A stretch of DNA of 64,000 nt from Sympetrum striolatum (taxonomy: Eukaryota > Arthropoda > Insecta > Odonata > Libellulidae). The stretch covers positions 6,758,001 through 6,822,000 of the forward strand of contig OX388348.1 of assembly GCA_947579665.1 (NCBI GenBank). The letters run 5' to 3'. Below, one piece after another: positions 38,281 to 50,412 of this stretch; position 1 is the stretch's first letter; each line of letters starts with the position of its first letter. The notes beneath the pieces were generated by a model that did not search any database, had not been told where the DNA came from, and saw only the letters and a program-made list of their open reading frames with translations. The position numbers and the translations under genes are program-made.

Positions 38281-39700
38281 CCCCTTTTTCGATGTTATTT
38301 TAGTGACTAAGTTCGACTAGAAGTGCATTACATTCCCTCGAAGACACTAATTCCGTTTTGAGTTTACCGTTTTCATTAACTTGGAAATCGCTGAAAAAGC
38401 AACAATTTAATTTCACGTTCAGACTACAATTTACATCTTTTGATACGAATTTCTTGGCAAGAGCCAGATTCATAAGAACTGCATTTATTTTGACGAAATA
38501 AAAATTTATATCTGGTCAAAGTTAGATAAAGTTACAGGTTAGATAGATTTCATAAAGGGTGGATAGGATCAATAAGATATCGGCAGTATTGGATGAGGAT
38601 GCCAATAGCTAGATATTGAAAAACCTGTAATATTATGAAAAATATTAGTGATCAGTAAAAGAATTTGAACCTAAAGATAATTTGTTGATCCTATTGCAAA
38701 ATGGATCAATTTTACCCCCTGAAAATGCAACAATACCTCCCACAGTATATACGTTTCCCATCTTAACAACAATCTTTTTTATACATTCCCTTCACTTCAA
38801 AAATATCTACTCATCTTATATTCCGAAGTATTATTAAGAATAAGTGATTTTTTTCTTTTTGACATCTTATTCACAGCGGTAAGAGCCGGTTTTCAGAATA
38901 TTAATTTAAGAATCTTCTAAGATAGGCAAGCTTCAAATTCGGGAGTCTCTTGAGTGATGATATTAGAAAATAATAATAAAAGTCCAATCTCACAAAAACG
39001 TTTTTTTTAGAATAAAGTAAAATTTGGATATCTGGCTGCGGACCATATGAATATTTACTTGTTTGGTGACTCTTTAACCCAAAATGGGATATCACGTGAA
39101 AAAGATACACTTTTAGATCCTGAATGAGGTTTTCCTGATGATATGTAATGGTGAAAAAATATCTTGATGCTTAGGATATAGCACGTAGTTTACAGATTTA
39201 CCTTATCCATTCTTATCGAAATCATTAAATAAAAAAGGGAAAGAATTTCAAATTGCCAATAAAAGCTGGTCAATTTGGTCACTTTATTGGTCACATTTCA
39301 TGGAGTCATACATTAGTGAAACCATTTTCCTCTTCCTCTTTTTAGTTTTTAGACAGTTTGAAGTTCAATATCTAGAAACGCCAAACTAGTCGAACTATCG
39401 CGTTGCACATGAAGCTGTCCGATATTTTTTTAAATGTTTCATCATTTGCATTAAAGTGGAGAAGGATTAGTAAAGTGCTTGAGCTCTATATGGAAACTGG
39501 GAATTCCTGTGCAGAAAATTTCCATCCAGTTAATTGATTTAGCCCTGGAATGAAGTCTGCCCGATCAATTATACAGAATCAATTGATATAGATTCACTTC
39601 CCAGTTAAATACAGAAAGGAAATGATAGAACTCAGACAGAATGTTTGATGGACAATTGATTAAACCGTATATTAAAATGGTCCAATATCTCTTGGGGCGT
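38281..39700. other. AT-rich sequence without recognisable genes
   Basis: No motif-bearing ORF and no clear repeat. Confidence 0.5.
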
Positions 39701-39704
39701 ATTC

Positions 39705-40445
39705 CGAGAGGTCATCCGATAAGAAACTGCAAATGGCGCACGTTCGCATCGCAATAGGAAACCGTCATTAACCTTCGAAATAAATATCTTTTTCGTGGAT
39801 GATAAAACGCAGGAAATGGCGAAAAAAATTAAAAAGTGGATGAAAATAATCCCACCGAAGATAAAGAATAGAGCCCACTCGCAGCTGCATTCATCTCGAG
39901 TTAGTGTATGGCTTCCGAGTCATTTGCTCCGTGTCCGCCAGGGGGGCATAAATCGCCTTTTGGAACCACGAAATGGAGGTTGGGGCGCTAGAAGAAAAGG
40001 AGTAATTGATGAGAAGGGGAGGAATGGTCTCCTGGAAAGGATAAACGTGTAACGGCTTCTAACGATTTCCTTCCCGATCTGCAGAGAGTCGATAAGAGAG
40101 GGGAAGAATGAGCATCAACAGGCGAAAGGTAAAAAAAGAGGGATTATAGGATCGGAAATGCAGTATTAGACGCTAAACGGAATTTTTATGAACAGCGCAG
40201 GAATGGAGACAATATCGGGATTGAGGAAGGCCGATTAAGGGATCTGATTGGATGTTGCGATTGAATGCCAAGATGGAGAGAAACGCCAGCTGACAGTGGC
40301 GATTTCACGCACTGGTTCGATCGACAGCGTGCAGATTCACAGGCTAAAGGAGTTTAGATCCGCTTATTCAACGCTCACATCGCTGTTTACGCTTAGGACC
40401 CCGCAGCACCTTGGATACATTGTTCACAATCTTTTAAAGTGCATA
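39705..40445. other. GC-richer island with a CTCF-like core
   Basis: The plus ORFs 39795-40052 (85 codons) and 40248-40457 (69 codons) show no known motif. A CCGCCAGGGGGGC stretch (39935-39947) resembles the core of CTCF sites, with one extra G. The island may be regulatory; this is inference only. Confidence 0.3.
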
Positions 40446-41165
40446 CCGTTGCGATAGGAAAATCATAATTTTCTACGAATTTCTAGGTAAATGTCAAAAG
40501 TCCAACTAGCAGCAGTTACGTTTAATGTTTTTGTTAATAAAAAGCATTAGTATTAGTATTCTTAGTCAATTGTTTAACTTTGTCCAAAACAAACTTTTGC
40601 TAGCAAACATGGAACAGAATAATGATTAGTTAGGAAACTAGGAAAATCTTAAATGATTTCTGAAACTGGTCAAACTAAAATCTTTAATTAATTTAAATAT
40701 ATATTTTAATTTGATAAATACCTTAAAATGGTTGGTTTAGAGTCAACTTTTCCCTTTAGCGATATAGAAATTATCATAGATATATTTATTAAAAAATAGT
40801 AGCGTAGCAATTGACTTCAACTCTATAATTGTTAAGGGAATGAAACCAAAAACTTCAATATTTGTTTCACTTGCTGAGTTAAAATCACACTTGAAGATTT
40901 CATCAACCATCTTGTTAGCATAAAATTACCCTAAATATGCACCGAATGCAATTATGTAAGTATGTTACACATAATATTTTAAATCCCGCATATGGAAAGT
41001 CCTGTTTTATTTTTCGTTAGTTGGTATAGATATTTCCTGTATTCAGATTATCAGTTATATATTCGGACCATTTTTATGCCAAATGTAGCATTGATAAAGA
41101 GGCAATTGATCTTAAAATTGCTCAAATTTTTCTCGAAAACCCAGAATCACCATTTGCTACTTCCA
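40446..41165. other. AT-rich sequence without recognisable genes
   Basis: No supported feature. Confidence 0.5.
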
Positions 41166-41166
41166 T

Positions 41167-42530
41167 ATGCATTATTTACTTAAATTTGCAAAAATGACTG
41201 TCGTTGTTGAAGAACTTTGGCTTAGCAAAGAAAGAGAGAGAGAGCGGTGGTCCGTAAATCGATCGCTGAGATCATTTTACACTTTTCTCTTTCATCGATT
41301 ATCGGACATAGATCATTTGACAATGGGCCCTCTATTCAGTGGAATGGTCGAGGCAGTCAAGCCATCTTCTCAAGAGAAAGGGAAACCTCAAGACAATGTG
41401 GAATCGGGTTTCTGGACGAAAATTCCTCTCCAGTCCTTCTCGGAATTTCTTTCGGGTATATCTCTCGAGTACCGAGAGATATTCCTAGGAAAGCGAGAAA
41501 ATATCCTTCGATTCCTCAAATATTGGATAGAGTTCAAAGTAATTATAATATGAGCCCATCATAACCATTTATTCCTTAAAAAATCGACAAGCGTGACAAA
41601 TCTCTAAAAAAATTTTATGTGAGTGATTCAGAGGAAGATGATGAGTTGGCGGTGGAAGTGGGTGAGATCCTAAAGTAAACCGGCAAATTTAGTGTGAACT
41701 GTAACGGGAAAGGTATGGGAAGGAGTGCCGAATTAAACAATCGTAGCGTCTATCACGGTACTCTGGTTGACGATCACACCAGCGCTCACGCTCGAATGGA
41801 ATATTCTTGGTTTATAGAATTAGTATCTCCAGTACTACCTTAGATATCCTCGTGTCGCAGGACTACATCCATAACGTAGCAAAGGTATGCTCAAATATTC
41901 GTCCAAATACTGATATACCTACCTATTGGAAGCATTTAAAGGAACTGTCAAGTATATCCTTAGATTTGATTTCAAGAAATTTTCCACCAAAATCACGATG
42001 ATATCGCATCTCACTCTCTGTTTGGGTCTGAACCAATTACAAATTAATACCAGAACATATTTCGAAGATTCTCGGGCATTTCGATCTCGGAATTGAGGTA
42101 AATTCCCGGAAAAGGAATTTGAAAATCCGAAGAAAAAGTCGGAATACGCGTCCCACCACTTCTCCGCCGAATTCGAATAAAAAATTCCGATGAATATATA
42201 AGCGCATCCCAGAAAACATATCGAATTTCCTCTTCGGGGTCATATAAAGGGATCCAAGGAAGATTCATCCTTCCGAATGCGGGCTGTTCTTATTTAGATT
42301 GTGTGCTTATGGGCGAAATGAGATTTGACGGAGAAGCGCGTGAAAGAGCCTCTCAGAGTCACGTCAAAGACAAAAAAGAGGTCGGATGTGGAGTCGATAG
42401 TGCGACCGAATTCTTGGAGATAACATTGAGAGTTATGAGTTGTACTATGTATAACACGCGTATTTTGACTCTTAGAAAATGGATTGGGTGGTTCGAAGTC
42501 CCTCTAGTACGTGCGTGGAGATGAATTCTT
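41167..42530. other. GC-richer block with several overlapping unrecognised ORFs
   Basis: Two plus ORFs of 128 and 105 codons (41167-41553 and 41247-41564) overlap in different frames, and two minus ORFs lie at 42268-42037. None shows a motif. There is a short AGAGAGAG run near 41233. An imperfect hairpin TATCTCTCG-AGTAC-CGAGAGATA spans 41459-41481. A coding exon is possible but has no positive support. Confidence 0.3.
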
Positions 42531-43855
42531 CAGAATCAACTGCGAGTTCTCTGAAAGTAAAAAATGACGTATCTAAGATAGTAATACAACAGTATCATTC
42601 TTTCAGCCAAGTTGAATTACTTTTTTGATGTTAAGAGAACGATTCATTTGATACTCATTAAAATGACTGGATGGAAATTAATTGACATGATATTCATTTA
42701 AAATAACTTTAAAAAACTGCAATTCTTTATCTAACCTTAAACATATTTAGGAATAAATCGTAATCTTGCATTTAATATTCGGTATTTTTATTCTGTCTTA
42801 AAGGAATCGCAAACAGTAACACAACATACCCTATATTTGTGGAAATATTTATTTCTCCGGTATAACTTGCTGAAAATAAATGAAATAATGAATATCCCAC
42901 AATTCTCTACCACACTCTCGCATTAGTATCGTAATTGCAACGTTATGTACGTCTTCGAAGGGTTTCGCAGTGTTAAACGGATATATAAAATTCCATTGTA
43001 TGTAATTAATTATATATTTATAATAATAAGATTTTTGATTCCTTTTCAGTGATAAAAATAAATATAATGGTAATCAATTGAAGGAATATCCAATAAGTAA
43101 ATATCTCTTGCTCTTCCTACTCTTCAAGTTCATCAAACTACGAGCACTAGGAAAAAACAGTATTTGTTGAAATCAAACTTAATTAAACTACGACCAAGTG
43201 TCTTTAAAAAGATACCAAAAATAATTAACTTAATGAGGAAAACATTAAATCAAAACATTTGTACTATCATACTTTACAAAATTTCAGCATTTTCTTGTTT
43301 CAGCAGCCAATATTTTAATTTTAGGGGAAATTTAATTTTAATTTTAACCGAAGTGATATACATGATCATATTAAAATAAATGTTAAAACTCAAGTTTATA
43401 TACGATTGTCTAAATAATTCAATGTTATGTTATAAGGTTTCAGTATTACGTGATCTCAAATCATACACTTTTGGTTTACCCTATTCCTCTCCACGATTGA
43501 AAATAATAGAGCCTCATAAACAAATAGATGTCTTAAAGGTAAAAATTTAGCTTTAACAAATAATGAGAAGGAATTTTCCTTGTAAGGTGCTCTTTAAATA
43601 ACTTTCATGAACTTTTTTTGAATGAGTATTAGAGACTTAATATTGTAATTTGACATAAAAGCTCCTCCCTAGCAAAGAATACTGTAATGTAAGTATATAG
43701 AATATAATTCCTGATTACCACAAATCTACTTCAGTATTCTTTTACTAAGTATTAGTTTCAATATCACAAATGTGTACCGAAATTTATTTTTTGCCCACAT
43801 TTGACTTCATTGTAAAGTTAAAAAATACGTGAGAAAATTGTGTCAGTGTAGTCGT
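42531..43855. other. AT-rich sequence without recognisable genes
   Basis: No supported feature. Confidence 0.5.
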
Positions 43856-43863
43856 CGACTGCA

Positions 43864-43950
43864 AGACCGGTTTCGTACTTAAACCTTTAAATAATAGCTT
43901 TAAAACACCGAATGACGAAACACCGAGGTGACTTGTCTTCAGATGATGCG
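43864..43950. repeat. Repeat fragment with ACCGGTTTCG and TCTTCAGATGATG motifs
   Basis: An AAGACCGGTTTCGTAC motif (43863-43878) is followed about 60 bases later by TGTCTTCAGATGATGCG. The same pair of motifs occurs in the foldback at 31.7 kb and in the MITE at 14.9 kb. The limits of the repeat are unclear. Confidence 0.45.
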
Positions 43951-44419
43951 CGCCATTGATATTTTGCTGAGAAGAGGAGGAAATACGGGAGGGCAACGGT
44001 AAGAAAGGCTACGTGACAGCAGCAGGATGATTTCATGAATAGAACTTTTCATAATCATAAGGATGAATTCAGAATCGCTTCTAAATGAGTAATTTCTATT
44101 TGTCACAGACATAAATATGATAACGGAAAATTAAATGATACATTCCCCTCTACCCTGTTTCAAAAAAAAATTTATTTAACTCGCAGATATAAGGAGGTAA
44201 GGCGATATGAAACCCATTCTTGGGAAAAGGCGCGAGAGAATATTTTGAAGAATGAGCACTTAGGTTAGAAAACGTATTTTCCCACAGCATTGTGATTATA
44301 AAAGCATCGACTCAATTTTATAATATTTAAAATTGCTACTACATTATTTCGCATGAGGAAGATATAATTACCGAAACACTAATCATTTTAATTCAAAATA
44401 CAGTACCATCATTAAAATT

Positions 44420-44500
44420 AGGTCTTCCACATTCCTCGAAAGTTGGAGACCTGGGTTCGAGTCCCAGCGAAGTCACTATGTTTCACTTCTCGTAAAATTT
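44420..44500 (+). repeat. tRNA-derived SINE fragment
   Basis: GACCTGGGTTCGAGTCCCAG forms a 5-bp T-arm-like stem with a GTTCGAG loop and a perfect polymerase III B box (GGTTCGAGTCC, 44454-44464). No matching A box or tRNA acceptor stem is found upstream, so it is a tRNA-like fragment rather than a tRNA gene. Confidence 0.55.
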
Positions 44501-46089
44501 TATATATGTCTTATTTTGAAAACGATTCATCTTTAGAGTATTAATTTGTACCTGCATCAAGGTATATTCTCAAACTAACAAGAAGATGGTGGAGGAGAAT
44601 GTATTATTCTAGTGAATTCTTAATAAATGTAATATCCTGAATGTACGTAATTAAATATCACAAACAGCTTCCAATTGCACAACGTAGAAGCTGTATATTT
44701 TCAATATCCACGAAGAAGCTCAATTAAGAATGCGTAAGTCGTAAATGGTTTGGTAAAAGTAAATTTAATTTAAATGAATCTAAATATATTTAAAATTCGT
44801 AAATTATAATATAATCATTACATTCGTTAAAATCGCCTTTCACATATTTTCCTTTGGAATCGAGAAAACGAAGAAGAGAAGAATTAAAGTGAGGAGTGAG
44901 ATGAGCCGAGAAGTGAAGCTCTGAGAGCGTATCGACCATTCTTTCTCTCACCCAACCGACACGTGCCCTTACAAACACTTTCGTCCATTCTAATTTTCCT
45001 CTCCATGAATTATTTCACATGAGGTGGTTTGCCATTCACGATCCACGTGGTTTCTCCCTAATTAAGGATCACTTTCATTATCTCTAGGACCGTTATCTGC
45101 TATCCGTTAAATGCCACTGCGAATGTGCAGTATTGCATGATCTGGGGAGTGATTTTTCGGAGCAGTCAATAAAGTAAATTATTTACTTTAAATCCGAATG
45201 GACATAAAGACACTGTTAAATAAATTATTTGTTAGTATTTTATTATTAGTATTATTATACTAAACTGTTAATAAATTAAAGTAACAGTTCTAATGTATTA
45301 AGAGAGTGTGGATGTTTATGAGGATTGAAAGCAGAGAAACGTTTAATTGGATGTGATGAATAAGATTCGTAAGAGAATTTGGTATAAATTAAAATATACA
45401 AGAAGGTGTATTGATTTTCAAAAAAATGATTGAAAGGTAAAATATGTTTTATGATAAAACGAGGAACATTCATGGACTTATCATGAAAAGAATAGCGTGA
45501 TTGGTACATATTTATGTCTTAAATTCTACCCAAGATTACGGTACAATCCATCCTTACACTGTAAAATTACAACTTATCGTACTCATTTCAACGCATCATT
45601 CATATGAACACTACTCATCTGAATGATAAATTTAATGTTGTCGTTTTGGCGAATTCTTTCGCAAGCTCAAAAGCAACGAATCGTAAGGTAACAGGGGCTG
45701 CCATATTCAATAATGCAAATTATCAATATTGATCTGAATAGCTATTCCATTGTATTATATTCACATACGTCATAGTCATGAGTAGAAATTTTCCATAATT
45801 AATTTCCACGAACCTCCGTCAGTTTTACAACTTGTTATTAAAGTGAAGTATGATTTCTTATGTAACTAAATTTTCTTTATTTATCAGTCCAAATTCAAAA
45901 TCCTAATTAGATTTGTACCTCCAACATCCATTGTGGTAGTGTTCCTTCCATTTCCTCTCCTTCTAATATATTCCAATTATATATTTCATACTACCTCTCC
46001 ATAATGCGTCTATTCTTGTTGCAATTAATCCTACATCCTATTATTTCCAGCTCTCATTTTGACAGCCTGAGCCTCCTTTGGCCTCACCC

Positions 46090-46180
46090 AAAAACGCCAG
46101 TTAGGTACTTATCAAAGGCCGGGATCGAACCCCGGCCATCTGCGTGACAGACCTTAAAAGCAACGCCACCGAGGTCTTTT
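46090..46180 (-). repeat. tRNA-derived SINE head
   Basis: The minus strand has a T-arm CCGGG-GTTCGAT-CCCGG with a perfect B box (46131-46121). About 20 bases upstream lies a decayed A box, TGGCGTTGCTTTTAAGG (46168-46152). The spacing fits a tRNA-derived SINE promoter. The acceptor stem does not close, which excludes a working tRNA gene. Confidence 0.7.
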
Positions 46181-47376
46181 ATTTTAATATATGTTACCAA
46201 TATGACAGGATAACTGTTTTGTTGCCGTCTTTTTCGATTTGAATTACATTTTTATATAAAGTAATTCCGTGTGAGATGTCCCACCGGAAAAGATGCCCCA
46301 ATCATAGTATTTTCAAGAAAAAACACAAGATTGCTCTACTGACGGTTTGCGTCAGTCAGTTGGAAGGCACCCGTCATTCTGAAAGAGTTTCACGGCAACT
46401 AATTCTTTTTACGCAGTCTTATAGCATCATTTCAAGTCGGTACTGTATTTCCGTCCTTTTATTAGAAGGAGTATAATGTTTCTGGTTGGCATCAGTTTAA
46501 ACGTTTGAGTATTACGAATTTAAGGGCGAAAACTTGTAGCTATAGGTTCATCTAATATTTACGTGCAGTGACTGGCCATCTTGGACAAAGTGTAGCCCCA
46601 CTGGCTGTAAGGACATCTCTCCCGTACTGAAAGGATAGATGCCCCACTGCTATCTTTAGGTATATGTGCATTATTAGCAGTAATCTAACTTTAAGGTGAT
46701 ACTGATTAAGGCTTTTTTCATGAAAACGTTTTTAATCCGCGTTGAAATTTTAATGCAATTTTAAATCATCGGTTGGATGCATTTTATGCACGATCAAAAG
46801 ATGACCCATTGTTAATAAGCACTAGGGTGGATCATTTTGCCACTTTTTTCTGATCCAAATGTATTACCCGGCCAAAGTGGCCCACCCACATGGACATTAC
46901 GAATATAATTTTTTTTCGGAAACGAAAAATATCTTCTAAGTTTCAAAATATAGACAAAAACATCAAAATTTTCATATTTTTTTATTCGGTCGCAAGGACA
47001 ATATTTTTTCGTAAAAGATGTCGAATGCAAAACAAAACTGATGACCAAGCCTCAGTATGCTTTTTATATACCTCTAAGAGGAGGCCGAGATGCTTCCTAT
47101 GAGACTAGAATATGACGCAAATTCAGACTTTTAAATAGCTTTTAAAGTTAACTATGACGTTTAATTATATCCTAATTTCAAGTTAAATTTAACAATTTTG
47201 ACATATAACAAGCGCTTTTCAGATTAAATTTAGTTTAAGCTAAAGGGACATCTCTCCCACAGAGGTGGAACGTCTCACCCGGACACTAGGGAGTGATGGC
47301 CAAATGCATGGATGCAGAAATAATTAATATTTTGGGTGAAATTTTTTAAAAATAAAATTAGTTAAAATACTGTTAA

Positions 47377-49400
47377 CCCGGTAACGCCTGGAAAAAAATT
47401 TTCTTAGAATTTAATTATAAACAAATATGTTAATACGTATTACTTTCTAAGTCATTTCGTCCAACCCTTTTTCTTTTAACATCATTAGTTACGGAGATAT
47501 AGCCTGGTACCCTATGGTACCGCTAGGCGCTTGGGGGTATAAAATTGATGGTTTAAGGCATTATCGGAAATTTACAGCTAGCTGAACAAATTATTTATTA
47601 TTTTGTATTTTCCGCTTATTTTTACATTTTTAACATGAAATATCACAAAAATTATAAGAATATGTTTGAACAAATTATTGCCCTAAGATTAAAAAAATTA
47701 TTAAAATTTGAAAGAAATCCTCAAAGTCAAAAATATTGAAATTAAAACGTCCTACAGATTTCGGCGTATTCTTCAATCTTTCCAGGTAAGGCTGCACAAC
47801 TGCCCGTCGGAACTCTAACTGGATCGTACTTTTCCCTGTTTTCCTCGTCAACAACCATGACTTGTGCATCATGGCATCAAGCATCCACGTAAAAATGGAG
47901 CACCGCCATTTCTTTCCTCTGACACCCACACGATGAAGAGAAATACTCCAGTCCATTCGATCTGTGCCCCCCATAAATTTATTGTATTTCCCTAAAACAT
48001 CGCGGGCCGTGGCACAAGGAGTCTTTTTTTCTCACTTTTTTAGAACCTCCCAACCCCAGATATCGGATTAATTCCGTGACATGACGACATTACCGAAACG
48101 ACAGCATTGTCCACCCACTTCACCACGAGAATGTTGTCTTTCACGGATCTTTTGTCCTCAAAAGATCCTCGCTTTAACTTTGTTAATTCCTTAGAGAGCT
48201 TCAGAGGATATTCTTTAGGTATTCTATTTTTCCTCACTGTTCCTGTTGTACCATAATTCCTTCCGCGAAGATATTTCACGAAGTCATAGCTGGTGAAATA
48301 ATTATCAAAATAGAATCGAAAAAGCAGCTCTTTCTGTTTCAGTTCATCAATCATTCCAACTAAAGGTGCTGCGACCTTTCCAAATTCTTTTTTGTAGCTT
48401 TCCACTTTCCTGGGACTATTTACCTGATAAATGTCAAAATTTACGAGGTATCTGGGCTATTGAGGCACCAAACCTTATAACCAAATCTTATGGGCTTCCC
48501 TCGAACGAATTTTTTGCATCCATGCCTCCCAAAATATGAAACCATGGACTCATCGAAACTTAGGAACTGCTCTTCTTTGAAATATTCACTAATTTTTTCT
48601 TTAGCATATCCATAAGAGGGCGCAATTTCCACCTTCTATCGGAGGTATCAACCGCAGTATTGTCACAGCAATGAATAAATCGGTTAATTTGTAAAAATTA
48701 TCTCGACTCATTGACTTATAAACAAGTTCATTCCTCATGTCGTAAGCTGCATCTCAATAGTGCCTTTTACTTGGAACCGTATTGTACCCACTGAGGAAGA
48801 GAATTGCAACAAACAATTTCATTTCCTCAGTTATAATATACGGGTTTCCACAATTACAGAACAGGGAATACTTATTCGATTCCATTACCAGATGAAAAAT
48901 GGCTTCTTCGTCAAAAAACGCTCAAAAGCCTGGTGGGGGACACTTCACGAAAGAAGGAGTAATCAGGATGAGGAAAAATCGCGCCATGGACGGTGATGTC
49001 TTCATCATCCTAAAGGATCACCTACTCGCGTGTGTGAGGTCTCTTACGTAGTTTGCGACTAGGGTCAGGCACATCAAAAGCTTGGATATTCTCGAGTTTT
49101 TCCTTAGGAGCTTCACTACCTAAATTTCCACCGTTTCGAATAACAATTGCGTCCACCAGTCCTCCGCTGTCTTCATCGGCTAAATCTTTATCAGACAACT
49201 CAGTTATCTCCGGTGGTTCCAAGTATATTTCATCGAAATGGCAAGTGAACGTGGCAACTCAGGATAAGGAATAAAAAGAGCAAATGCGAAAAAGGCGCAA
49301 GTATTGCTTGGTTGTTCACGATGGAGAAACGGAAGGCCAAAACAATACAAATTCTTTCCGAATTGTCTCAGATTCCGTGTTCCTCGCTTTTTGCCAGCCA
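47377..49400 (-). mobile_element. Decayed piggyBac transposon
   Basis: One end is visible: TTAA (47373-47376) followed by CCCGGTAACGCCTGG, fitting piggyBac ends, which start CCC next to a TTAA target. A GGTACC palindromic motif sits inside at 47506-47521. The minus strand then carries transposase remnants from 47675 to about 49260. The other end was not found; the stretch 49400-49560 has no GGGTTAA, so the 5' side is eroded or deleted. Confidence 0.85.
47675..49260 (-). pseudogene. piggyBac transposase pseudogene
   Basis: In order on the minus strand come several blocks. An acidic N-terminal block reads DEIYLEPPEITELSDKDLAD (from about 49245). A block around 48950-48650 has ITEEMKLFVAILFLSGYN and MRNELVYKSMSRDNFYKL, then [12 protein letters not shown]. 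Next comes [20 protein letters not shown] with [15 protein letters not shown] (48632-48441), then FYFDNYFTSYDFVKYLRG and TTGTVRKNRIPKEYPL (48405-48040). The last is GGTDRMDWSISLHRVGVRGK followed by KWRCSIFTWMLDA (47974-47675). The DNYFTS and GGTD motifs keep two of the three catalytic Asp residues of the DDE/DDD family; the first probably lies in LNSPD. At least three frameshifts (near 48640, 48440 and 48035) and stops make it non-functional. The C-terminal zinc-binding region is not evident. Confidence 0.92.
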
Positions 49401-50182
49401 TCTTCGGAGTTTACGGTGGTATTCCCTTCCCCCACTCCTCATCCATTAGCTTCTTTCGCTCCTTCAGAGATAGTTCATTTTTACAACCGGACCCAACATC
49501 TGTCACTTCCTAATCTGGTCAAGGGTGTACCGTCAAGAGCCCGAAAAGGGTAAATCCATACCTCCGAAATCAGCCTAAATCATCGAAAACGATTGAACTA
49601 GATATATTTATGGGGTATACATAAATGAAATGCAGCTATATTCAAATATTTATGTGCTATAATATCGCAAGTGCAAAAGAAATCAGAAAGAAATATTTTT
49701 TGGGATTCATGAAAATTCACCTTTTTCAAATATCGGTATTGGCGTAAAATAAGGACAAACAAAAGCCAATTTTTCGTAATCGTGAGCCTCAAAGTATGCA
49801 AATAGATGTAAAACTGAAAAAAATCTAGCAAAATGTTCGGAGGTATCAGAAAATTTAATTTTCTTAATATCCTACCAATCAATTTTACAAAAAAAAGTTT
49901 ACAATCAATAACTTTTATTTTATATCACGCAGTTTCACATTCTTTTTATTACTTAAGTAATTGTTATGAAGTCTTTTCCTTAGGTGGGGCATCTCTCCCG
50001 GAATTACCTTACTCACCAATGAGACCTCCGTTCGAAAGTTGCCAAAAACGCTTTCTTCACAACTGTCGTACGATTTGGCACTTTCAACCAACAGCACTGA
50101 CACTTATCATCCTACTCTCTAACACTTAATTTAAGTGAGCTTTATTTGCTTGACTCAGCATTTATTATTTTATTTTATACAG

Positions 50183-50412
50183 TTTTTATTATGATAATGA
50201 TAGTATGTACTAGTTTGATTCAAGGAAGGCCAGGATTTCATTGTAAGAGTGACGTCATGGAAGGTCATCCAATCAATGGAAGCACAGTTTGCTTTGACTG
50301 CATTTGCACGAAGTTGATGGATTTTCAAGCAACTGATTCCCAGAGTCTAAAATGCGAAGTGAATTTAATAGACGGTCACCAATTGTCTAGTGGCAGCAGG
50401 TACACCCATTAG
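50183..50412 (+). CDS. Candidate exon of a cysteine-rich secreted-type protein
   Basis: A pyrimidine-rich tract ending TTTTATACAG (to 50182) could be a 3' splice site, with a TTGACTCA branch-like sequence upstream. The following open frame has an ATG at 50191 and encodes a short hydrophobic start MIMIVCTSLIQG. It continues GFHCKSDVMEGHPINGSTVC, FDCIC and SLKCEV. The Cys spacing C-x15-C-x2-C-x-C-x16-C, with a G....NGS segment before the CxxCxC, resembles part of a VWC or pacifastin-like domain. It could end at a weak donor AG|GTACAC (50399/50400) or at the TAG stop 50410-50412. I do not recognise the gene, and no partner exon is certain. It could be chance. Confidence 0.3.

Larger units (their letters stand above)
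46261..50007. mobile_element. DNA element with 25-bp TIRs, host of a nested piggyBac
   Basis: The left end GTAATTCCGTGTGAGATGTC... (46261-46285) and the reverse complement of the right end GTAATTCCGGGAGAGATGCC... (49983-50007) match at 22 of 25 positions. Related GGACATCTCTCCC and AGATGCCCCA motifs recur inside the left half, at about 46611, 46650 and 47249. The right half of the interior is occupied by a piggyBac copy. No transposase of the outer element is seen. Subterminal motif arrays resemble those of pogo-like or similar non-autonomous elements; the class is inferred. Target duplications are not evident. Confidence 0.6.

Noticed and set aside
41167..41564. Overlapping 128- and 105-codon plus ORFs as genes
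   Set aside because: They shadow each other in different frames and neither has a recognisable domain or convincing splice context.
44420..44500. A functional tRNA gene
   Set aside because: Only the 3' half is tRNA-like; D-arm and acceptor stem are missing.
46090..46180. A functional tRNA gene on the minus strand
   Set aside because: The T-arm is good, but the A box is decayed and no 7-bp acceptor stem closes; a tRNA-derived SINE explains it better.
48760..49553. Plus-strand ORFs of 70-90 codons
   Set aside because: Those up to about 49260 are antisense to the piggyBac transposase pseudogene; the rest have no motif.
49400..49560. Second TTAA end of the piggyBac
   Set aside because: An AAAGGGTAAATCC sequence near 49545 looks vaguely similar, but there is no GGGTTAA and no match to the visible end.
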